Assembly: GCF_021535135.1 (NCBI RefSeq)
Contig: NZ_CP091036.1
Location: forward strand, 3,596,001-3,660,000
DNA length: 64,000 nt
From: Antarcticibacterium sp. 1MA-6-2
Lineage (GTDB): Bacteria > Bacteroidota > Bacteroidia > Flavobacteriales > Flavobacteriaceae
Direction of reading: 5' to 3'
Each line of letters starts with the position of its first letter. Position 1 is the stretch's first letter. Positions 44,723 to 53,747 of this stretch are shown one piece after another. A model generated the notes under the pieces. That model did no database searches. It saw only the letters and a program-made list of their open reading frames with translations, and was not told the DNA's origin. The position numbers were made by a program, and so were the translations under genes.

Positions 44723-47318
44723 ATGAAAAAATTTAATGCTATTAACCTGCTAATCATAATGATGCTCTTTTCCTTTTCATATGGTCAGGAAAAAGAAGGG
44801 AATATTGTAGAATATTTTGGAAAAGAAAAAGTAGAAGATGTTCTTGAGGGGGATATCATCCATATTTTTAAAGAGGGCCTCATGTATAGTAGGAGAAATT
44901 TTCCTACTGAACCAAAATCTGTTCTAAGTGATCCTATTTTCGCACGGATAATAGCTAAATCCGAAAGTGGAATTACCGAGGGTAAAAGCGAGGGGAAAGA
45001 TTTTAAGGGTGAGGAAGTAAAGTGGGAAAGAATTGAAGTTAAAGAAAACAATGAGTTTAATGAAAGAAGATTGGGATCAGGTTATTTGTACCTGGAATAT
45101 GATTCTAAGGTAGAACAAGTGGTACTTTTTGAAGCTTCGGGGCATACAACCGTTCTTATTAATGGCTTTCCACATGAAGGGGACCATTATGATTTTGGGT
45201 GGAGTCTTATTCCCGTAAAGCTTAAAAAAGGAAGGAATGAATTTGTACTGTCTGGCGGGAGATTTTCTCATATGCGTGCCCGTCTTCTAAATACTTATAA
45301 ACCTGTTGAATTCACAAGCAGGGATCTTACTTTACCCGATTTACTGATAGAAGAAAAATCCCCACTTTGGGGAGCAATTAGGGTAATAAATATGAAAGAT
45401 ACCTGGATAAAAGGTGGAAAAATTTTAGTTGAAGTAGGTGATGCTTCAAGAGAAACAAAAATTGCCGATATATTACCAATGGATGTGAGGAAAGTGCCTT
45501 TCTCTATTCCAATCCCCTCAAATTTAGAGGCTTTAGAATCTGTGGAAGCTATACTTTATCTAAAAGATGGCAGGAATAAAATTATCGATACCACAAAAAT
45601 AGAATTGGGGGTAAAATCAAAATACAAACATCATAAAAACACATTTTTAAGTGATATTGACAAGAGCGTTCAGTATTACAGCCTCGTACCCTCACTGACC
45701 AAAAACAAAGAAAATCAGGCACTATTTTTATCGGTACATGGTGCGTCTGTAGAAGCGGTAAATCAGGCAAACGCCTATAAACAAAAAGATTGGGGACATG
45801 TTGTTGCTCCTACTAACAGGAGGCCTTTTGGTTTTGCCTGGGAAGACTGGGGAAGGCTGGATGCAATGGAGGTTTTAAATCATTCAGAAAAATTATTGGA
45901 AACAGATCCGCAACAAACTTATTTGACTTACTACTCAATGGGAGGACATGGAACCTGGTATCTTGGGGCCACTTATCCCGATAGGTTTGCAGCTATCGCA
46001 CCCGCAGCAGGTTATCCCGACCTTTTAGGGTACAGGCAAAGTCGTATGAGCCGCATGTCTGAAGATCAGATTCAGCAGTATTTTGAAATGACTAAGGCAG
46101 AATTTGAGGAAAGAATGAGTGAGGATTTTTCCAATGCTGAAGAAGAACAACTGGATGAAATAATCAAAAGGGCGGGTAATCCAAGCCGTACCCTGAAACT
46201 GGAGAATAATTATCTGCATTACGGGGTTTATATACTTCATGGTGATTCAGATAATGTGGTACCTACTTATCTTGCTCAGGAAATGAGAGAGCGCCTGGGC
46301 CAATTTCATAATGATTTTGCATATTATGAATATCCCGGTGGAGAGCATTGGTTTGGTGATGAAAGTGTAGACTGGCCGCCAATATTCTATTTCTTTAACT
46401 TAGCGAAAAATAAAGGCAGACAATGAAATTAATAAAATTGATTTCACAACCGCCTCTCCCGGGGTATCTGCAGGTTCTCATTTTGTAGATATTCTTCAGC
46501 AGGAAACTCCATTTGAAATCAGCAACTTTGATTTCAAGAGAACAGAAAATGGGTTTGAACTTAAAACCATAAATGTTTTAACCCTGGCGATAGATTTACA
46601 AGCGATGCAGCAGGCAGACTTATCAAAGGTTAGTATTGATAACCAGGAAATATCGATACCCGAAGCTAAGCTTGTTTACCTGGAGAAGGAAAATGGAAAC
46701 TGGAAAATTTCCAAAAAACCGGAAGCTTCAGAAAAAGGTCCTCACAGGAACGGCAGCTTTAAAGATGCTTTTAGAAATAATGTGGTTTTTGTTTATGCTT
46801 CAAAGGGATCTAAAAATGAAAATGAGTGGTATTATAATCGTGCGAAATTTGATGCCGAAAAATTCTATTACAGAGCAAACGGAAGTGTGGATATTGTAAA
46901 AGATACCGATTTTAAAGCTTCAGATTTTCCAGATAGAAATGTGATCATATATGGCAATAAATCCAATAATGCCGCCTGGAGGAAGGTATTGAACCACGCA
47001 CCTGTACAGGTTTCAAATAATCAAATGCAAATAGGAGAAAAGATCATTAAGGGAGAAAACCTTGGGGCCTACTTTATCTATCCCAGGGCAGATAGTGAAA
47101 TTGCCAGCGTGGGTGTAGTGACAGCTACCGGGGAAGAAGGAATGTATGCGGCTTATGCCAATGACTATTTGGTTAACGGTACATTTTTTCCTGATATAAT
47201 GATCTTTGACAATACTATGGGCAAAGAAGGATTAAAAGGAGTGTTAGGCGCTAGTTTTTTTGGAAACGACTGGAGTGTAAAAAATGGCTTCTTAAAGTGG
47301 AAAAAAATTGGCGAATAG
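44723..47318 (+). CDS. Alpha/beta hydrolase (prolyl-oligopeptidase/esterase type), secreted
   Basis: Signal peptide (to SYGQ), an N-terminal beta-rich ~250 residues (including GYLYLEYDSKVEQVVLFEASGHTTVLINGFPHEG), then an alpha/beta hydrolase domain with YLGATYPDRFAAIAPAAGYPDL, HGDSDNVVPTYLA (Asp) and EYPGGEHWF (His). The nucleophile region reads LTYYSMGGHGTW, where the family has LTGHSMGGHGTW. ACTTAC at 45926-45931 with the next codon fits a scarred ACCGGCCAC that keeps frame. One extra base near 46414-46420 splits off the ~300 C-terminal residues (FTTASPGVSAGSHF onward). Removing it gives 864 residues. It may be a carbohydrate esterase or peptidase; the substrate is unknown. Confidence 0.75.
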
Positions 47319-47402
47319 GAGAGGTACTAGTCAGTTTATCTTAATAATGAACGGGAATCGATTCTCTAGCGAGGATCAACTCCCCTTAAATGTATAATAC
47401 CG

Positions 47403-49790
47403 ATGAAGAAAAGTTGCCTTCTCTTTTTCTTAATTACTCATACGCTTTTAAGTCAGGACATTAAGAACGCTGCTTATAAGGATGCATCTTTAAAGGTAGA
47501 AGGCAGGGTTGAGAATCTTGTTTCTTTAATGACTTTGGAAGAGAAAATAGGTCAACTTACCACCCCTCTAGGCTGGAAGATGTATGCTAAAAAAGATAAT
47601 ACTGTCGAAATTAGCGAACTCTACAAAAAGGAAATTAATAACCGACACATTGGCGGATTGTGGGGCTTACTAAGAGCCGATCCCTGGACGCAAAAAACAT
47701 TAGAAACAGGACTTAGTCCTAAGGAAGCGGCAAAAATTACTAATAATATTCAAAAATATGCTATAGAGAACAGCCGTTTAGGAATTCCTCTTTTGATAGA
47801 AGAAGAAGCTATGCATGGTCATATGGCCATTGGAACAACTGTTTTTCCTACAGCGATTGGACAGGGTAGTACATGGAATACAGAGCTCATTAATTCAATG
47901 GCTGAGGCTATCGCAAAGGAAATTAGAGCGCAGGGAGCAAATGTAGCTTATGGACCCATCATTGATATTGCCCGTGATCCCCGATGGTCCCGAGTGGAAG
48001 AAACTTTTGGTGAAGATCCTTTCCTCATTTCAGAAATGAGCAAGGCAATAATCCTTGGATTTCAGGGAGAGACTGCGGAAGATCTTAAAAATGGAGAACA
48101 TGTGGCTGCTACTTTAAAACACTTTGCCGCTTATGGAGTTTCTGAAGGCGGGCATAATGGAGGCGCAGTAAATGTGGGACAGCGGGATTTATTTCAGAAT
48201 TATATGTACCCTGTCAAAGAGGCCGTAAATTCAGGAGTTTTATCTATAATGACGGCATATAGTTCAATTGATGGTATTCCCAGTACGGCTCATAAAGGTT
48301 TATTAACTCACACTTTAAGAGAAGAGTGGGGCTTTAATGGATTTGTAATATCTGACCTTGGTAGTATAGAAGGGCTTCGTGGAAGTCATCATATTGTTTC
48401 TACTGCAGAAGATGCTGCAGCAGTGGCCATGAATGCCGGGGTGGATGTCGACCTTGGCGGAAATGGATTTGATAGTGCGTTACTGGATGCAGTAAAATCG
48501 GGTAAGGTTTCAGAAAAGCGGATCAACGAAGCAGTAAAAAGAGTTTTAACTGTAAAATTTAAGTTAGGACTTTTCGATCAACCTTATGTGAATGTTGAAA
48601 ATGCCGGAAAAGTGGTGAGGAATCCCAAGCATGTAAAATTAGCCCGAGAAGTTGCCCGTCAATCCATGATCTTACTTAAAAATGAAAATGACCTCCTGCC
48701 TCTAAGCAAGAACCTGAAAAGAATTGCTGTAATTGGTTCCAATGCAGATGTGCAATACAACCAATTAGGAGATTACACAGCTCCCCAGGCTAAAGAGAAT
48801 ATAGTAACCGTACTGGAAGGAATACAGGATAAAATGCCCCACACCCAAATTCATTACGTAAAAGGGACCGCTGTTCGGGATACTACTCAAACTAATATTC
48901 CAGCAGCTGTAGAAGCTGCTAAAAATGCTGAGGTTGCCATTGTAGTATTGGGAGGGTCCAGTGCCAGGAATTTTAAGACTGAATATTTAGAAACAGGAGC
49001 GGCAACAGTTTCCTCTTCAAAAGAAGAAATTTTAAGCGATATGGAGAGTGGTGAGGGTTATGATCGTTCTACCCTTAACTTAATGGGGAAACAACTGGAA
49101 TTATTACAAGCTGTTGTAGCTACCGGGACGCCTACGGTTTTGGTCTTAATTAAAGGCAGGCCTTTGTTATTAAATTGGCCTTCAGCACATGTTCCTGCTA
49201 TTTTAGATGCCTGGTATCCCGGGCAGGAAGGTGGAAATGCTGTTGCAGATGTCCTTTTTGGTGATTATAATCCTGCGGGAAGACTACCTGTTTCCGTACC
49301 AAAATCCATAGGACAACTACCTGTTTATTATAACTACTGGTTTCCGACCAGGAGGGATTATGTAGAAAACGATGCCCATCCTCTTTATCCTTTTGGTTAT
49401 GGATTAAGTTATGCCGAATTTGAATATTCCGATTTAGACTTATCTGTTGAAGGAACAGGAAAGGATATAAAGCTTCATGTTAGTTTAAAAGTTAAGAACA
49501 TAAGTAATAAGGATGGCGATGAAGTGGTCCAGCTTTATGTAAGGGATATGACCAGCAGTGTACTCACTCCGGTTAAACAATTACGGGGATTCGAGAGGAT
49601 TTCTTTAAAAGCGGGAGAAATTAAAACCATTCTTTTTGAGTTAACTCCAAAAGAATTATCCCTTTATAACGTTGAAATGGAGCAGGTGGCAGAAGCGGGA
49701 AAATTTCTTTTTATGATTGGTTCTTCCTCTGAAGATATCAGATTGGAAACCTCTTTTGAATTACAGGAAACAATAGCAATAAAAAATTAA
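47403..49790 (+). CDS. GH3 beta-glucosidase-like glycoside hydrolase, secreted
   Basis: Intact, 795 residues. Signal peptide (to LLSQ), the GH3 N-terminal barrel (VSLMTLEEKIGQLTTP, EEEAMHGHMAIGTTVFP, ARDPRWSRVEETFGEDPFL, LKHFAAYG) and the nucleophile Asp in VISDLGSIEGL near residue 318. Then the C-terminal sandwich domain (SMILLKNENDLLPL), a PA14-less linker, and a fibronectin-III-like tail (GDEVVQLYVRDMTSSVLTPVKQLRGFERI). GH3 enzymes remove terminal beta-linked glucose, xylose or GlcNAc. The specificity is not decidable from this sequence. Confidence 0.92.
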   Translation: MKKSCLLFFLITHTLLSQDIKNAAYKDASLKVEGRVENLVSLMTLEEKIGQLTTPLGWKMYAKKDNTVEISELYKKEINNRHIGGLWGLLRADPWTQKTLETGLSPKEAAKITNNIQKYAIENSRLGIPLLIEEEAMHGHMAIGTTVFPTAIGQGSTWNTELINSMAEAIAKEIRAQGANVAYGPIIDIARDPRWSRVEETFGEDPFLISEMSKAIILGFQGETAEDLKNGEHVAATLKHFAAYGVSEGGHNGGAVNVGQRDLFQNYMYPVKEAVNSGVLSIMTAYSSIDGIPSTAHKGLLTHTLREEWGFNGFVISDLGSIEGLRGSHHIVSTAEDAAAVAMNAGVDVDLGGNGFDSALLDAVKSGKVSEKRINEAVKRVLTVKFKLGLFDQPYVNVENAGKVVRNPKHVKLAREVARQSMILLKNENDLLPLSKNLKRIAVIGSNADVQYNQLGDYTAPQAKENIVTVLEGIQDKMPHTQIHYVKGTAVRDTTQTNIPAAVEAAKNAEVAIVVLGGSSARNFKTEYLETGAATVSSSKEEILSDMESGEGYDRSTLNLMGKQLELLQAVVATGTPTVLVLIKGRPLLLNWPSAHVPAILDAWYPGQEGGNAVADVLFGDYNPAGRLPVSVPKSIGQLPVYYNYWFPTRRDYVENDAHPLYPFGYGLSYAEFEYSDLDLSVEGTGKDIKLHVSLKVKNISNKDGDEVVQLYVRDMTSSVLTPVKQLRGFERISLKAGEIKTILFELTPKELSLYNVEMEQVAEAGKFLFMIGSSSEDIRLETSFELQETIAIKN

Positions 49791-49798
49791 ACAGGAAG

Positions 49799-51241
49799 AT
49801 GCTTAGAATTAACAAAATTAGAATCCTTGTCATATTTGTCCTGGGGTTTTCTTGCCAATTAATAGAAGCACAGGAAGAACAGGGAGTGCACCAACGATCA
49901 GAGGAATATGTTGCGCCAAAAGATCCTTTGGTAAAGGAGAAACTTTCGAAATGGGAGAACCAGAAATTTGGGATGCTAATCCATTGGGGAATTTATTCGG
50001 TTCCCGGAATTATGGAGTCGTGGAATTTAAATTCTGAAGATTGGATTGAGCGCGACAGTACTATTGCTTATAATGATTACAAAAAATGGTACTGGAATTT
50101 AGACAAGATTTTCAACCCTGTTAATTTTGATCCTGAGAGTTGGGCAGATGCTGCGGAAGATGCAGGAATGAAGTACGTAGTTTTCACTACCAAACACCAC
50201 GACGGTTTTAATATGTTTGATACGCAGCAAACAGATTATAAGATCACCAACGGGCCTTTTCAAAATCATCCAAAAGCGAATGTTGCTAAATACGTGTTCG
50301 AGGCTTTCCGCAATAAAGGTTTTATGATTGGAGCTTATTTTTCCAAACCCGATTGGCATTCCCAGTATTTTTGGTGGGATAAATACGCCACTCCAAACAG
50401 AAACGCAAATTATGATATTGAAAAATATGATTGGCGCTGGAACAAATTTAAAGAGTTTTCTTTTAATCAAATAAGTGAATTGATGCACGATTATGGAAGC
50501 ATTGATATTCTGTGGTTAGATGGTGGCTGGATACGGCCAAAAGAAACAGTAAATGACGAAGTTCGTGCCTGGGGTGCACCAATTCCCGAAGCAAGTCAGG
50601 AAATTGACATGCCCAAAATCGCTGAAATGGCAAGGGAAGCGCAACCGGGAATCATATTTGCAGATCGTACCGTTCATGGCCCCTACGAAAATTACCAGAC
50701 ACCCGAACGTAAAATTCCCGAAACCAAATTGGATGTTCCTTGGGAAAGTTGCCTGCCCTTAGGAAATAATTGGGGTTACGTGCCAAATGATCCTCTAAAA
50801 TCCCCAACAACAGTAATTCATAATCTCATAGAGGTTGTTGCCAAAGGAGGAAACATGCTCCTTGGGGTAGGTCCCAAGCCAGATGGAACATTGCCATATG
50901 AGGTTGTGAATATATTAGAGAAAATAGGGAACTGGCTGGACAAAAATGGTGAAGCTATTTATCATACTAATGCTATTGATAATTACCAGGACGGTAATGT
51001 CTTTTTTACTGAGAACGGAAAAAAGCTGTATGCAATTGCTGTTTTTGAAGATGAAAGTCAATTGCCGGGGACAATTAGCTGGTCTAAAAATTTGCCATCA
51101 GAAAAAGCTAAAATTACATTGTTGGAAACAGGGGAGAAGGTTAGATATAAAATAAAAGGAAACAAGTTGGAGGTGGTAATACCCCAAAAAATCAGGTCCA
51201 CTAAAAACATATCTGCAATTGCATTTTTAATTGAGAATTAA
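49799..51241 (+). CDS. GH29 alpha-L-fucosidase, secreted (N-glycan locus)
   Basis: Intact, 480 residues. Signal peptide (to LIEAQ), then the GH29 barrel: WENQKFGMLIHWGIYSVPG, TTKHHDGFNMFDT and SIDILWLDGGWIRP (nucleophile Asp), with IIFADRT and GNMLLGVGPKPDGTLP downstream. A C-terminal sandwich domain follows. In this context it would remove core or antennary fucose from N-glycans. It is the fourth GH29 of the window and the only one outside the fucose operon. The gene begins 8 bases after the GH3 stop. Confidence 0.92.
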   Translation: MLRINKIRILVIFVLGFSCQLIEAQEEQGVHQRSEEYVAPKDPLVKEKLSKWENQKFGMLIHWGIYSVPGIMESWNLNSEDWIERDSTIAYNDYKKWYWNLDKIFNPVNFDPESWADAAEDAGMKYVVFTTKHHDGFNMFDTQQTDYKITNGPFQNHPKANVAKYVFEAFRNKGFMIGAYFSKPDWHSQYFWWDKYATPNRNANYDIEKYDWRWNKFKEFSFNQISELMHDYGSIDILWLDGGWIRPKETVNDEVRAWGAPIPEASQEIDMPKIAEMAREAQPGIIFADRTVHGPYENYQTPERKIPETKLDVPWESCLPLGNNWGYVPNDPLKSPTTVIHNLIEVVAKGGNMLLGVGPKPDGTLPYEVVNILEKIGNWLDKNGEAIYHTNAIDNYQDGNVFFTENGKKLYAIAVFEDESQLPGTISWSKNLPSEKAKITLLETGEKVRYKIKGNKLEVVIPQKIRSTKNISAIAFLIEN

Positions 51242-51278
51242 AGTTAAACAGGAGAGTCTTCAATTATTAATATTAAAT

Positions 51279-52325
51279 GTGAGAAAGAAAACAAGGGTTT
51301 GTTGGTTTATGATCTTGCTGAGCTGTATTACATCCAGGGCTCAGGAGGATATAGAATTTGAAATTCTTAAAAATGAGTTTATATATTCCGAGGCCGATTT
51401 TGCAAGCTCTCATGCCTCTACAGTTGCCGAACTAAAAGACGGTAAATTGATTAGTGCATGGTTTGGCGGTACCCACGAACGCCATCAAGATGTAAGTATT
51501 TACACAAGTTTTAAAAAGAAAGGTAAATGGTCTCCTCCTAAAAAGGTTGCAGATGGTGTAATTAATGATAGCTTGCGTTATCCCACGTGGAATCCGGTTT
51601 TATTTAACACAGAAAAAACATTATTCCTTTTTTATAAAATTGGACCTTCCCCTTCCACCTGGTGGGGAGCCTATAAAACTTCAGAAGATAACGGGAAAAC
51701 ATGGTCTCATGCTGTATTATTACCATCTGGAATTTTAGGTCCTATAAAGAATAAACCAATTCAGTTAGAAAGTGGCAGGATTATTAGTCCTTCAAGTGTG
51801 GAACTGGACGACGGTGAAGTATGGCGTGCACATATGGAAATTTCAGATGATTCAGGAAAAACCTGGAGAAAGATTCTGGTGAATCACGATTCAGAATATA
51901 AAGTAATTCAGCCGAGTATTGTTCAGCTAAAAGGAGGAATTTTAAAAGCTTTTTTCCGAAGTGATCAGGATTTTATTTTGGAAAGTGTGAGTAAGGATGA
52001 TGGAGAAAATTGGTCTGCTTTTACACCCTCAAAATTGCCAAATCCAAATTCCGGAATTGATGCTGTTAGCCTTGATAATGGAATGTTTCTTATGGTTTAC
52101 AATCCTTTAGCTTCTGGGCGGGATTGGTTTAATGGCAGGAATAAATTAAATCTTGCTGTTTCAAAAGATGCAGAAAACTGGCAGGATATATTGCAATTGG
52201 AGAATGAAGCTGAAGGTGAATTTAGTTACCCGGCAATCATCCAGGGAGAAGATGGACAAATTCATATTACGTATACCTACAATCGGGAGAAAATAAATTA
52301 TGTTAGTTTGAAGTTTCTGAATTAA
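51279..52325 (+). CDS. BNR-repeat sialidase-like protein, secreted
   Basis: Six-bladed propeller of the BNR_2/sialidase-like family: ASSHASTVAELKDGKLISAWFGGTHERHQDV, EDNGKTWSHAVLLPSG, SDDSGKTWRKILV and SKDDGENWSAF (Asp-box-like repeats). About 348 residues. I chose the GTG at 51279 because it gives a short signal peptide (MRKKTRVCWFMILLSC to RAQ); a TTG at 51231 would lie inside the preceding gene. These propellers are often annotated exo-alpha-sialidase, but close relatives have other activities. The sialidase role fits the N-glycan locus but is unproven. Confidence 0.72.
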   Translation: MRKKTRVCWFMILLSCITSRAQEDIEFEILKNEFIYSEADFASSHASTVAELKDGKLISAWFGGTHERHQDVSIYTSFKKKGKWSPPKKVADGVINDSLRYPTWNPVLFNTEKTLFLFYKIGPSPSTWWGAYKTSEDNGKTWSHAVLLPSGILGPIKNKPIQLESGRIISPSSVELDDGEVWRAHMEISDDSGKTWRKILVNHDSEYKVIQPSIVQLKGGILKAFFRSDQDFILESVSKDDGENWSAFTPSKLPNPNSGIDAVSLDNGMFLMVYNPLASGRDWFNGRNKLNLAVSKDAENWQDILQLENEAEGEFSYPAIIQGEDGQIHITYTYNREKINYVSLKFLN

Positions 52326-52549
52326 ACTGAAAATGTCAATACCAGTTTTGAATTAGATAAACCCATTGTGAACTATTAAAGAACGTTTATTGATCAAGAA
52401 GTGGGGGTGTATTTAAATGATTTTGAATGTAAGATATCCGGATAAAGTTATAGGTGCCAACCTAATTTTTTAACCTCTGCTTCTCACCGAAAGAAAAATG
52501 TGGTTTAACAGGATTAAGTGTTTAATTTTTAATTCAATCATATAATATT

Positions 52550-53530
52550 ATGAAAAGAAGAAATTTTATAAGAAATATAGGAATAGCAGGTGTAGGCTTG
52601 CCTTTGATCCCTAACAATCTATCTTTTGATTTATCTGGTAATAAGAATATACCAGTTCATAGTCCGGTTTCTATTACCACCTGGAATTTTCAGGAAGCTA
52701 ATAGAACAGCAGGCGAGTTACTACAAAAGGGAATCTCTGCTCTCGATGCAGTTGAGCAAGGGGTGAGAATAGAAGAGTCAAATATTAAAAATCATACCGT
52801 TGGAAAAGGTGGTGCACCAGATAGAGATGGAAAGGTGACTCTGGATGCTATAATAATGGCACCAAATGGTAATTTTGGCAGTGTTGCTTTTCTTGAGAAT
52901 ATTGAACATCCTGTCTCTGTAGCACGAAAGGTTATGGAGGAGACACCACATAATATGTTAGTTGGCGAGGGAGCCTATCAATTTGCATTAAGCCAGGGCT
53001 TTGAACCGGAAAATTTATTAACTGAAGAATCGGAAAAACAGTGGAAAAACTGGTTGGTTGAGAAGGAATATAAACCTATTATAAACATTGAAAATCACGA
53101 CACGATAGGAATGCTTTGCCTGGATTCAAAGGGGGATATAGCAGGTGCCTGTACAACTTCAGGTTTGGCTTACAAAATGAGAGGGCGGGTAGGGGATTCC
53201 CCAATAATTGGCTCGGGACTTTTTATTGATAATGAAGTTGGGGGTGCAGTGGCAACAGGTTTGGGAGAAGAAATTCTTAAAAATGTAAGTACATTTTTAA
53301 TTGTAGAATTAATGCGATCAGGAAAAAGTCCTCAGGAAGCCTGTGAAATTGCGGTAGAGAGGATTGTAAAAAAACCTACAGATTTAAAGGATTTTCAGGT
53401 GGCATTTCTGGCACTGAATAAGAATGGAGAGGTAGGCTCTTATTGCATACATCCAGGATTTTCATATGCCCTACATAGCAAAGGGGATGAGGAAGCTGTT
53501 CAAAGCAAATCCTATTTAGCTGAAAAATAA
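52550..53530 (+). CDS. Glycosylasparaginase (N4-(beta-GlcNAc)-L-asparaginase)
   Basis: Intact, 326 residues, Ntn-hydrolase. The N-terminal Tat-like sequence MKRRNFIRNIGIAGVGLP suggests export. Family motifs: DAVEQGVRIEE, VGKGGAPDRDGKVTLDA, the autocleavage/nucleophile motif HDTIGMLCLD with Thr near residue 185, and IIGSGLFIDNEVGGAVATGLGEE. It cleaves the GlcNAc-Asn linkage after the glycan has been trimmed. This is the strongest single indicator that the surrounding enzymes target N-glycoproteins. Confidence 0.9.
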   Translation: MKRRNFIRNIGIAGVGLPLIPNNLSFDLSGNKNIPVHSPVSITTWNFQEANRTAGELLQKGISALDAVEQGVRIEESNIKNHTVGKGGAPDRDGKVTLDAIIMAPNGNFGSVAFLENIEHPVSVARKVMEETPHNMLVGEGAYQFALSQGFEPENLLTEESEKQWKNWLVEKEYKPIINIENHDTIGMLCLDSKGDIAGACTTSGLAYKMRGRVGDSPIIGSGLFIDNEVGGAVATGLGEEILKNVSTFLIVELMRSGKSPQEACEIAVERIVKKPTDLKDFQVAFLALNKNGEVGSYCIHPGFSYALHSKGDEEAVQSKSYLAEK

Positions 53531-53747
53531 ATTTCACAATTTTTCTTTTAATCAAAGGAGAATTCCGGAGAGAGGTTCAGGTTACGATATTTTATAAAAT
53601 GCGAATAAAAATTATATGGATTCTTTTATTTATTCCTCCAATTTAAATTTTTGATGCATTATAAGAAATATCCTGGTTAAAATTTGAAAATTAAATTTGT
53701 GAAACTCTGACTCAAAAATTGCCCTCCCGGGAGCTGCCAAAAGCTGT

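Noticed and set aside
53724-53733. Palindrome CTCCCGGGAG between convergent genes as a terminator
   Set aside because: It has no loop and only a short T run on the minus side. The evidence is too weak to call.
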